Shown piece by piece: positions 33,788-41,422 of a stretch of 64,000 bases of DNA. Below the pieces are notes generated by a model. It saw nothing but the letters and a program-made list of their open reading frames with translations, ran no database searches and was not told where the DNA came from. Source of the DNA: Streptomonospora alba (GTDB taxonomy: Bacteria > Actinomycetota > Actinomycetes > Streptosporangiales > Streptosporangiaceae); contig NZ_JROO01000034.1 of assembly GCF_000826685.1 (NCBI RefSeq), positions 1-64,000 of the forward strand, read 5' to 3'. How positions within the stretch are numbered: the stretch's first letter is position 1; each line of letters begins with the position of its first letter. A program made the translations under genes and the position numbers.

Positions 33788-35128
33788 ATGCCGCTGGCCC
33801 CTGACCCCCCGCCGCCGCTCCTGCGGCTGGACGATCCCGCCCTGGACCTACCCGCCGCCCTCGACGATCTCCACCCGGAGCACTTCCAGCGGGGGCTAGT
33901 GCCCGTCGAGTTGGAGAAGGGTGTGTCCGCCTGGCTCATGATCACCCTGTATTGCCTCCAGCACGTCCTCAAAGACGAGCGGTACTACGCCCGCGACCCC
34001 CGCGCTTGGCGCGACCTGGGCAACGGCACCATCCCCGACACCAGCCCCCTCCACGCGCTGTATCCGCCTCGCAGGAACGCGCTGTCGGTCGACGGCGCCG
34101 AACACACCCGGCTGCGCGCCGCACTGACCGGCGCGCTGGAGGAGGTCGCGCTCCACCACGTCACCCACGAGGTGAGCCAGACCGCCGACGTGATCATCGA
34201 CTGGTTCTGCACCCGCGGCGAAGCCGACGTCGTCTCCGAGTACGCCTCCGTGCTCCCGCTGCTGGTGCTGTGCCGCCTGTTCGGCATGGACCAGCACGCC
34301 GGGCTGCGGGTCGGCATGGCCATGCAGCGCCTCTGGGACGGCCAGGCCGACGCCGCCCACGCCCACCACCAACTCCAAGACCTCCTGCTGGGCCACGCCG
34401 CCCACCGCCGCACCCAGCCGGGCCGCGACATCACCACCGGCATGATCACCCGCGGCCTGGACGACGAGGAGATCCGCGACCAGCTCGCGCTGATCATGGC
34501 CGCCGCCCACGACCCCATCGCCCACGCCATCACCAACACCCTCGCCGACCTCTTGCAGACATCCCGGCTGCACATGGTCGGCTCCACCTGGCTGATCAGC
34601 GAAACCCTCAACCACGGGATCTGGCACCACCCGCCCCTGGAGACCCTGGTGGGCCGCTTCCCCACCGTCGACGGCCTCGAGCTGGGCGGCTACCGGCTGG
34701 CTCGGGGCGACTGCCTGGTCATGGGCTTCGGCGCCGCCCAGCGCCACCAGCTGCGCACCGCCCCGCCCAGCCCCTCCAACCGGGCCTATCCGGTCTTCGG
34801 CATGGGACCGCACGGCTGCCCCCGCCTGGGCCGCGACATCGCCCTGGCCACCGCCCAAACCGGGGTGGAACGCCTCCAGCAGCGCCTGCCCGACCTACGC
34901 CTGCGCGAGAACGACACCCCGCGGCGCGCCTCGACGGTCATCGCCGGACGCCGCGCCCTGCCTGTCACGTTCACCCCCGCCCGCCCGCTCACACCCCCCG
35001 AAACCCACCAGGAGGACCCGTGGACGCCGTCCCCCGCCCCGCAGCGCGCATCCGCCTCGCACTCGACGACCCCGCCACCAACACGCAGCGCCTTCGAGCG
35101 GCTGGCCCGGTGGCTGCGGTTGATCTAG
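33788..35128 (+). CDS. Cytochrome P450 lacking ExxR (CYP157-like)
   Basis: 446 aa from the ATG at 33788; an in-frame start 20 codons earlier is less likely. The heme-binding loop is FGMGPHGCPRLGRD with Cys344. The K-helix position reads SETLNHGIW, so the usual Glu-x-x-Arg is missing. The I-helix (AAAHDPIAHAI) lacks the normal acid-Thr pair. Loss of ExxR is known for the CYP157 family, which pairs with a second P450. The last 36 residues overlap the next gene by 109 bp and look non-native, hinting at a lost stop codon. Confidence 0.82.
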   Translation: MPLAPDPPPPLLRLDDPALDLPAALDDLHPEHFQRGLVPVELEKGVSAWLMITLYCLQHVLKDERYYARDPRAWRDLGNGTIPDTSPLHALYPPRRNALSVDGAEHTRLRAALTGALEEVALHHVTHEVSQTADVIIDWFCTRGEADVVSEYASVLPLLVLCRLFGMDQHAGLRVGMAMQRLWDGQADAAHAHHQLQDLLLGHAAHRRTQPGRDITTGMITRGLDDEEIRDQLALIMAAAHDPIAHAITNTLADLLQTSRLHMVGSTWLISETLNHGIWHHPPLETLVGRFPTVDGLELGGYRLARGDCLVMGFGAAQRHQLRTAPPSPSNRAYPVFGMGPHGCPRLGRDIALATAQTGVERLQQRLPDLRLRENDTPRRASTVIAGRRALPVTFTPARPLTPPETHQEDPWTPSPAPQRASASHSTTPPPTRSAFERLARWLRLI

Positions 35129-36228
35129 CCGGCCTGGGCCTGTGGGCCGCCTGCGGGGACGAGGCCCTGCGCACCGTCCAAGGCGACACCAGCGGCACGT
35201 TCCTGCGCGGCGCCGAGAACTGGCCCGCCCTGCAACGCGGCGAGTTGGACCGCGCCCATCCGCTGGTGGCGCTGGTGGGCGACCTGCGCAGCCTCCTCGC
35301 CCTCAACGGCACCGAGCACGAACAGATCCGCCGCCTACTGCGGCCCGCGTTCACCCCGGCCGCTGTGAAACAGCGCCGCAGCCAGATCGAGGCCATCACC
35401 GAGAGGCTGCTCGATGGGATGGAGCAGGCTGGCCCTCGGGTGGACCTGCTGGATTACGCCTGGGAGTTGACCGTGGAGGTGTTCCTCGACCTGTTCGGGC
35501 TCGGTGCCGAGCACGCCGCGACACTCACCGACATCACCACCCGCGCCTTCGCATTGAGTGACCCGGGCGTGCATGAGGAAGCCCGCGCCTATATCGCCGA
35601 CCTGCTCGACCGCCGCTCGCCTGAGGCCGAGGGCGACCTGATCTCGCTGCTGGCCGCGGCCCAGCGCGAGGGCGACGTGTCGCGCGCCGACGCCGTCGAC
35701 ACCTGCTACCTGCTGATCGTTGCGGGTTTCGACACCACCCTCGGGGCTCTGCTGAATTCCGCCCACGCCCTGCTCACTCACCCCGACCAACGCGACTTGG
35801 TCCTGTCCGGGCGGGTGGCGTGGGCGCCGGCGGTCGAGGAGTGTCTGCGCCGCTATAGCTCCGTGGCCACCCTCCCGATTGTCTTCACCACCCGCGACGT
35901 CGAGCTGTGCGGCACCGAGCTGCCCGCCGGGGCCGGGGTGCTGCTGGGCATCGCCGCCGCCGGACTCGACCCCCACCGGTGGCAGGACCCGGAGGTCTTC
36001 GACGTCACCCGCAATCCCCGCGGCCACCTGGCCTTCGGCCACGGCCCGCACCTGTGCCTGGGCGCCCACCTCGCCCGCCTGGAACTCGAAACGGCCCTGT
36101 CGGGCCTGTTGACCCGCTTCCCCCACCTTGAACTGGCGGGACCCGTCCCGCCGCTGCCCAGCTTCATGATCCGCCGCCCCGCCAGCCTGCCGGTGAATCT
36201 GGGCTCGGGCGCCGTCCACGCCGCCTGA
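35020..36228 (+). CDS. Cytochrome P450 (canonical)
   Basis: 402 aa from the GTG at 35020, with AGGAGGA 5 bases upstream. All hallmarks are present: I-helix AGFDTT, K-helix EECLRR (ExxR) and heme loop FGHGPHLCLGAHLARLE with Cys346. It starts inside the preceding P450 gene. The pair resembles the adjacent CYP157/second-CYP pairs of actinomycete conservons, but no conservon GTPase or kinase genes are nearby. Its substrate is unknown; oxidation of the pathway peptide is possible. Confidence 0.9.
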   Translation: MDAVPRPAARIRLALDDPATNTQRLRAAGPVAAVDLAGLGLWAACGDEALRTVQGDTSGTFLRGAENWPALQRGELDRAHPLVALVGDLRSLLALNGTEHEQIRRLLRPAFTPAAVKQRRSQIEAITERLLDGMEQAGPRVDLLDYAWELTVEVFLDLFGLGAEHAATLTDITTRAFALSDPGVHEEARAYIADLLDRRSPEAEGDLISLLAAAQREGDVSRADAVDTCYLLIVAGFDTTLGALLNSAHALLTHPDQRDLVLSGRVAWAPAVEECLRRYSSVATLPIVFTTRDVELCGTELPAGAGVLLGIAAAGLDPHRWQDPEVFDVTRNPRGHLAFGHGPHLCLGAHLARLELETALSGLLTRFPHLELAGPVPPLPSFMIRRPASLPVNLGSGAVHAA

Positions 36229-36361
36229 CCGTCGCCCCTTCCCGTGTGGCCGTCGCATCCGAGGGCCTAACGATGGTGGAACGTCCCGCGCTGCCAACGG
36301 ACCCATCGGCGTGCCCGCTCTCACGCTGCAATCCGCCTCTGTTCACGACAGGTGCATCACC

Positions 36362-37192
36362 ATGTCCGACCACGCCCCCACAGGTGTCGACCCCTATACC
36401 CCCAGCGCCGCCCGCCTCTACGACTTCTACCTGGGCGGCAAGGATAACTACGCCGCCGACCGCGACGCCGGCACCCAACTCCTGCAGCGCATCCCCGAGC
36501 TGCGCAGCACCGCCCACGCCAACCGATACTTCCTGCGCCGCGTCGTGCGCCATCTGGCCACCGAAGCCGGGGTGCGCCAATTCCTCGACATCGGCTCCGG
36601 GCTACCCACCCAGGACAACGTCCACCAAGTCGCCCAGCGCCACAACCCCGGCGCCCGCGTCGTCTACGTCGACAACGACCCCATCGTGCTCGCCCACGCA
36701 CACGCGCTCCTGGCCGACGACCCATCCACCACCGCGGTCGCCAACGCCGACCTGCGCGACCCGGCCGGCATCATCGCCCACCCCGAGAGCCAGCGGATGA
36801 TCGACTTCACCCAACCGGTCGCCGTGCTGATGATCGCCGTCCTGCACTTCCTCACCGACGACGACGCCCCCAACGACGTGGTGGCCGCCCTGCGCGAGGA
36901 GCTGTGCCCGGGCTCCTACATCGCCATCTCCCACCTGGAGAACGAGACCAGCCCCGAGCGGGCGGCGTTCATGGAACAGGTCTACGCCCGCAGCTCCGCG
37001 ACGCTGCAAGGGCGCAGCCACGCCGAGATCCACCGGCTCTTCACCGGGCTGAAACTCGTCGAGCCCGGCGTAGTCCCCATCTCCGAATGGCGCCGCGACC
37101 CCACCGAGCCCTACTGGCCACCCGAACAGGCCTGGGGCGACGGCGGCCTGGCCCGTGTCACCTCCCTCCCGCCCACACCGATCCGGGGCTGA
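36362..37192 (+). CDS. DUF574/SAV2177-type SAM-dependent methyltransferase (second copy)
   Basis: 276 aa from the ATG at 36362 (ACAGGTG upstream). Family hallmarks: SAARLYDFYLGGKDNYAADR, RQFLDIGSGLPTQ, VVYVDNDPIVL, VLHFLTDDDAP and the C-terminal W-R block. It is clearly homologous to the protein at 9221-10057, but is located in the biosynthetic operon between a P450 and a hydrolase. Methyl acceptor unknown. Confidence 0.88.
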   Translation: MSDHAPTGVDPYTPSAARLYDFYLGGKDNYAADRDAGTQLLQRIPELRSTAHANRYFLRRVVRHLATEAGVRQFLDIGSGLPTQDNVHQVAQRHNPGARVVYVDNDPIVLAHAHALLADDPSTTAVANADLRDPAGIIAHPESQRMIDFTQPVAVLMIAVLHFLTDDDAPNDVVAALREELCPGSYIAISHLENETSPERAAFMEQVYARSSATLQGRSHAEIHRLFTGLKLVEPGVVPISEWRRDPTEPYWPPEQAWGDGGLARVTSLPPTPIRG

Positions 37193-37244
37193 CGCCCGCC
37201 CCCTCACCCACCCCACCCCGACAAGCAGGAAGAGGATTCGCCCA

Positions 37245-38078
37245 GTGGCGTGGTTGACGATCATGTCTTTGAATCTCCAACACGGCGGCATCCAGACCGG
37301 CGACGGCCGCCCCGACGACCGGTGGCCCGAGCTGGCCGCCACCATCAACGCCGCCTCACCCGACATCCTCTGCCTGCAGGAATGCCACGGCTGGACCGAC
37401 CACCTCCACCACCAGGTCTACCGGGCCGAGCGGGACCTGGACATGCGCCTGGCCGGACTCGTCGGCGGCCGCGCCGTCGGCGGCAACGCCGTCTTCTACC
37501 GGCCCGGCGCCGTCGCCCAGTGCGGGTGGGCCGAGGCCTACGCCCGCGAGCTCTACACCGGCCTGGGCGTCGCGCTCTTCGCGGTCGAGGGGGTGCCCGA
37601 GCGGTTGGCCGTGGTCAGCACGCATCTGAGCACCACCACCGCCGAGCAGCAGGTCGAGGAGGCCATGCGGGTCGCCGACCGCGTCACCCGCTACGGCGGC
37701 TACGGGGTGATGATCGGCGACATCAACGCCCACCCGCTGTTGGACGGCGGCCGGTTCCCGGATCCGGCCGGCATCAAGCCGCTGGACCGCACCTGCCGCT
37801 ACGACGAGGCCGACCAGCCCGACCGGCGCGTGGCGCGCCGCCTGCACCGCGCCGGGCTTACCGATGCGGCCGCCCACCTGGCCGCCCGGACACACAACAC
37901 CGACCACTACGCGCCGACGGGCACGGGAAAGATCCGGGTGGACCGGGCCCTGCTGACCCTGCCCCTGGTCCCGCTCCTGAGCGGCTACACGCGCATCTCC
38001 ACCGCCAGCGACCACGACGCCATCGCCATCACGCTCGACCGCCCCGATGCCGGCCCAGCCGCATCGGCTGCTGCCTGA
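37245..38078 (+). CDS. Endonuclease/exonuclease/phosphatase (EEP) family hydrolase
   Basis: 277 aa from the GTG at 37245, behind AGGAAGAGGA. EEP motifs are seen in order: MSLNLQHGG, ILCLQECHGW (metal-binding Glu), VVSTHLS, IGDINAHPLLDG (catalytic Asp-x-Asn), and TASDHDAIAITL (final His). EEP enzymes cleave phosphodiesters or phosphate esters in nucleic acids, lipids or small molecules. Its place in a RiPP operon is unusual and may point to a phosphorylated intermediate, or to no pathway role. Confidence 0.8.
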   Translation: MAWLTIMSLNLQHGGIQTGDGRPDDRWPELAATINAASPDILCLQECHGWTDHLHHQVYRAERDLDMRLAGLVGGRAVGGNAVFYRPGAVAQCGWAEAYARELYTGLGVALFAVEGVPERLAVVSTHLSTTTAEQQVEEAMRVADRVTRYGGYGVMIGDINAHPLLDGGRFPDPAGIKPLDRTCRYDEADQPDRRVARRLHRAGLTDAAAHLAARTHNTDHYAPTGTGKIRVDRALLTLPLVPLLSGYTRISTASDHDAIAITLDRPDAGPAASAAA

Positions 38079-38133
38079 CCCATGGCCCGCAGCCGCTGCC
38101 CGTGATCGCTGTCCCGACGTGCTCTGGAGTTGT

Positions 38134-40074
38134 ATGAACCGGCGCCGCCCACGCCGCCCACGCCGCCCTGCCCCGGCCACGCCCGCAGGACTGCCCGAAC
38201 TGGCCACCAGCCGCTTCCACCCCTGGTTCGGCGACCTGCAGCGCCTGTCGCTGTGGCGCATGCTCACCCGCCTGCCCGCCCTCATCGCCACCGCCCTGCG
38301 CTGGAGCTGGAAAGCCAGCCCCCGCGACACCTTGCTCACTGTCGGGCTCAACGTCGCCGCCGGCGCCTTCTCCGCGATCGTGCTCACCGCGGTGGTGGGC
38401 ATCCTGCAGGGCCTGTTCGCCGAGGGTCCCACCCCCGAGCGGCTGCAGGCCGCCCTGCCCTCGCTGCTGCTGGCCGGGGCCGCCGCCCTCACCCGGGCCG
38501 CGCTGCGCTCCGCAGCGATCTGGGCCCAAGGCCGGCTCACCCCGATGGTCGAGCGGGTCGTGGAGGTCGAACTCGTCTCGCTGACCACGGCCACCCGCCT
38601 GGAGGCCTTCGACGACTCCGACTGGTGCGACCAGATCCACCGCGCCCGCACCCTGGGCGTCTACGAAGCCGGACGCATCACCGGCTACGCCGCCGACATC
38701 GCCACCGAGCTGGTCAGCCTGCTGGCCGTGGCCACCGTCGTCACCGTCCTGCATCCCGTGCTGCTGCCGCTGCTGGCGCTGACCGTGGCCCCGGTCGGCT
38801 GGGCCGCGATCCGCTCGGCGCGGATGCGGTATGCGCGGATGCGGGCGCTGAGCACCTCCAACCGGCTGCTGTATATGTACACCCACGCCATGACCGAGCG
38901 CGAGGCCGCGGCCGAGCTGCGCGCCTACGCGATGCGCCCCATGCTGCTGGCCGAATTCGCCCGCATCTCCGACCATGTGCGCGACGCCCTCCTGGCCGTG
39001 GTCGGGCGCCAGACCACCACCCGCGCTGTGGGCGACGTGCTGGGCGGCATCGCAACCCTGGCCACCTACGCCGCCCTGGTGGCGCTGCTGCTGGCCGGGC
39101 TGATGCCGCTGGCGGTGGCCGGGGCCGCCTACCTCGCCCTGGGCCAGGGCAAAGCCGCCCTGGATCGGCTCATGAGCGCCGTCAACTCCTGCTACGAATC
39201 CGGGCTGTATCTGTCGGACCTGCTGGAGGCCTTCGACCACGCCCGCCGCCGCACCCCGCCCGCCACCGGCGGAACCTCCCCGGGCCCGTTGAAGGAGCTG
39301 CGGGTGCAGGGCGTGGACTTCGCCTACCCCGCCACGGAGGCCAACGCGCTCACCGGAGTCAGCATCACCGTCGAACGCGGCCGGGTCGTGGCCCTGGTCG
39401 GCGAGAACGGATCGGGCAAATCCACCCTGGCCACCCTCATCTCCGGGCTGTACGTGCCCGATGCCGGGACCATCACCTGGAACGGCACCGGCATCGCCGA
39501 CCTGGCCCCCGGCGAGCTGCACGCACGGATCGGGCTGATCCGCCAGCAGTACCACCAGTGGCCCTTCTCCGCCGAACGCAACATCACCATGGCCGCCCCC
39601 GGCGCCGCCGAGCCCGACCGGCTGGGTCGGGCCTTGCGCCTCAGCGGCGCCGACCAGGTGGTCGAGGACCTCGCCCACGGGTTGGACACGCCGCTGGATA
39701 CCCGGTTCAAAGACGGCGAGGATCTCTCCGGCGGGCAGCGCCAGCGCATCGCCGCCGCCCGCGGCCTCTATCCCCAGGCTGATCTGGTCATCGCCGACGA
39801 GCCCACCGCCGCCCTGGACGCCCGCGCCGAGGAGCGGCTGTTCTCCACCTTCCAGGCTGCCGCCGACGGGGCCGCGGTGTTGCTGATCACCCACCGGTTG
39901 GCCAGCACCCGCAGCGCCGACTGGATCTACGTCCTCGACCACGGCCACGTCGTCGAACAGGGCACCCACACCGACCTGATCACCCACGGCGGGCTGTATG
40001 CCGAGCTGTACGGCATCCAGGCGGCCGCCTACAACGGAGCCACCCCGAACCGGCACACCGAAGAAGTCCCGTAG
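38134..40074 (+). CDS. ABC exporter (fused membrane and ATPase domains)
   Basis: 646 aa from the ATG at 38134 (CTGGAGT 5 bases upstream). Six transmembrane helices are expected between residues about 55 and 360 (LLTVGLNVAAGAFSAIVLTA and LAGLMPLAVAGAAYLAL among them). The ATPase has Walker A GENGSGKST, signature LSGGQRQRIAAARG, Walker B LVIADEPTAALDA and the switch His in LLITHRLAS. Half-transporters of this kind export peptides as homodimers. It lies 64 bp upstream of the precursor peptide, so export of the RiPP is the likely job. Confidence 0.9.
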   Translation: MNRRRPRRPRRPAPATPAGLPELATSRFHPWFGDLQRLSLWRMLTRLPALIATALRWSWKASPRDTLLTVGLNVAAGAFSAIVLTAVVGILQGLFAEGPTPERLQAALPSLLLAGAAALTRAALRSAAIWAQGRLTPMVERVVEVELVSLTTATRLEAFDDSDWCDQIHRARTLGVYEAGRITGYAADIATELVSLLAVATVVTVLHPVLLPLLALTVAPVGWAAIRSARMRYARMRALSTSNRLLYMYTHAMTEREAAAELRAYAMRPMLLAEFARISDHVRDALLAVVGRQTTTRAVGDVLGGIATLATYAALVALLLAGLMPLAVAGAAYLALGQGKAALDRLMSAVNSCYESGLYLSDLLEAFDHARRRTPPATGGTSPGPLKELRVQGVDFAYPATEANALTGVSITVERGRVVALVGENGSGKSTLATLISGLYVPDAGTITWNGTGIADLAPGELHARIGLIRQQYHQWPFSAERNITMAAPGAAEPDRLGRALRLSGADQVVEDLAHGLDTPLDTRFKDGEDLSGGQRQRIAAARGLYPQADLVIADEPTAALDARAEERLFSTFQAAADGAAVLLITHRLASTRSADWIYVLDHGHVVEQGTHTDLITHGGLYAELYGIQAAAYNGATPNRHTEEVP

Positions 40075-40138
40075 CCGCACGCCGGTGAGTCCGATTCCGA
40101 TCCGTCCGCCCGCGTCCAGTCCACGGAAGGGGGCAGTC

Positions 40139-40156
40139 ATGCGCTACGACCACTGA
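40139..40156 (+). CDS. bytA: Biarylitide-type pentapeptide precursor MRYDH (bytA-like)
   Basis: An 18-bp gene: ATG CGC TAC GAC CAC TGA, encoding Met-Arg-Tyr-Asp-His. GGAAGGGGG at 40125-40133 ends five bases before the ATG and is a strong ribosome site. A P450 gene starts 78 bp downstream. This is the layout of biarylitide clusters, where the precursor (MRYYH in the type case) is the smallest known RiPP gene and the P450 joins Tyr3 and His5 side chains. Tyr3 and His5 are kept here and residue 4 is Asp. Identification rests on the exact pattern, spacing and neighbour. Confidence 0.85.
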   Translation: MRYDH

Positions 40157-40164
40157 TGCCCACC

Positions 40165-40200
40165 CGGCGGCCGGGCCCTAACGAATGCGCCCGGCCGCCG
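40165..40200 (+). promoter_or_regulatory. Hairpin between the precursor and the P450 gene
   Basis: Perfect 12-bp arms (40165-40176 and 40189-40200) with a 12-base loop, beginning 9 bp after the precursor stop codon. There is no T-run, so it more likely stabilises or attenuates the transcript. Such a structure would let the peptide be made in excess of the enzymes. Confidence 0.6.
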
Positions 40201-40234
40201 CACCCCACCGGACAGCGAAGAGGTCAGGCTCGCT

Positions 40235-41422
40235 ATGCCAACTCCCGGATACGATCCGCTGAATCCAGAAACCCTCCGTGACCCGTACCCGGCCTATGCG
40301 CTCATGCGCGAGCACGCCCCCGTGCTTTGGCACGACCGCATGGGCTGCTGGGTGCTCTCCCGCTACGCCGACTGCGTGGCCGTCCTGCGCGACCACGACA
40401 CCTTCGCGCGCGACCCGCGGCGTGTGGGCGAAGCGATCCCCGAGCCCAGTCTCAGCGTGCAGTCCCTCGATCCCCCCGAGCTGGGGCCGCTGCGCCGCCT
40501 CCTGATGAACGCCGTACACACCTGCGACCTGAACGGCCTCGCCCAACGCACTCGCGAACGGTCCGACGCACTGCTGTCGGCTCTGGCCACCCAGACAACG
40601 TTCGACGTCGTGGAGGACTTCGCGTCCCCGCTCTCGCTCGATGTCATCTGCGACCTGCTGGGCGTGGATCGACCCGAGCGGGGATCCTTCGCCGAAGCCT
40701 CCGACGCGATCATGCGCAGCATGGACGCCGGCCTGCTGCCGGAGACCGCCGAGCCGGGGCGCCGTGCACGCCAGCAGCTGAGTGCACTGGTGGCCTCCTG
40801 GTTCGCCGAGTCGGACGCGCCGGGTCTGCTCGCGGAGATGCGGCGCGGCGCCCCAGCCGCCGGAGTCCCCGAGACCTATGTGCGCAACACCGCCCGGGTG
40901 CTGTTCCAAGGCGGCTACAGCACCATGGTAGCCGCCATCGGCAACGTAACCGCCCAGCTCATGCAATACCCGGGCCTACTGGAGCACCTGAGCGAGCCCG
41001 AGACCCGCACCACCGGGGTGGACGAACTGATCCGCTACGACGGACCCGTGCAGGGCACAAGCCGCACCGCTACCCGGGCGGTGACCATCGGCGGCACCCG
41101 CATCGAGGCCGGACAGACCGTGCTCGTGCTGCATGCGGCCGCCAACCACGATCCCGACCAATTCCCCCGGCCCGACGAACTCCTGCTCGACCGGTCCCCC
41201 AACCCTCACCTGGGGTTCGGCTGGGGTCCCCATGCCTGCGCGGGCACGCTACCGGCCCAGATCGCCCTGCACGCGGTGGTCGAAGCCCTGGCCGCGCGCC
41301 CTCGGCTTTGTGCGGCGGGGGCCTTCGTGCGGCGCCGCACCGCCACCATGCGCGGCTGGCAACACCTGCCCGCCGCTTTCATCCCCGCGGCCTGCACAGC
41401 CCCGTCCGGGAGGCACCCGTGA
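40235..41422 (+). CDS. bytO: Cytochrome P450, predicted Tyr-His cross-linking enzyme (bytO-like)
   Basis: A 395-aa P450. Heme loop FGWGPHACAGT with Cys335; K-helix DELIRY with Glu264 and Arg267. The I-helix reads LFQGGYSTMVAAIGN, lacking the usual AGxxT, which may reflect radical coupling rather than oxygen insertion. The assignment as the biaryl-forming enzyme rests mainly on its position 78 bp after MRYDH. In biarylitide clusters this P450 makes the aryl-aryl bond between Tyr3 and His5. The TGA overlaps the GTG of the ligase gene. Confidence 0.82.
   Translation: MPTPGYDPLNPETLRDPYPAYALMREHAPVLWHDRMGCWVLSRYADCVAVLRDHDTFARDPRRVGEAIPEPSLSVQSLDPPELGPLRRLLMNAVHTCDLNGLAQRTRERSDALLSALATQTTFDVVEDFASPLSLDVICDLLGVDRPERGSFAEASDAIMRSMDAGLLPETAEPGRRARQQLSALVASWFAESDAPGLLAEMRRGAPAAGVPETYVRNTARVLFQGGYSTMVAAIGNVTAQLMQYPGLLEHLSEPETRTTGVDELIRYDGPVQGTSRTATRAVTIGGTRIEAGQTVLVLHAAANHDPDQFPRPDELLLDRSPNPHLGFGWGPHACAGTLPAQIALHAVVEALAARPRLCAAGAFVRRRTATMRGWQHLPAAFIPAACTAPSGRHP

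Noticed and set aside
38029-40140. A 703-aa open frame on the - strand opposite the ABC exporter
   Set aside because: It is antisense to a gene with complete ABC motifs. Its translation is Gly/Gln-rich without domains, as expected from the complement of GC-rich coding DNA.
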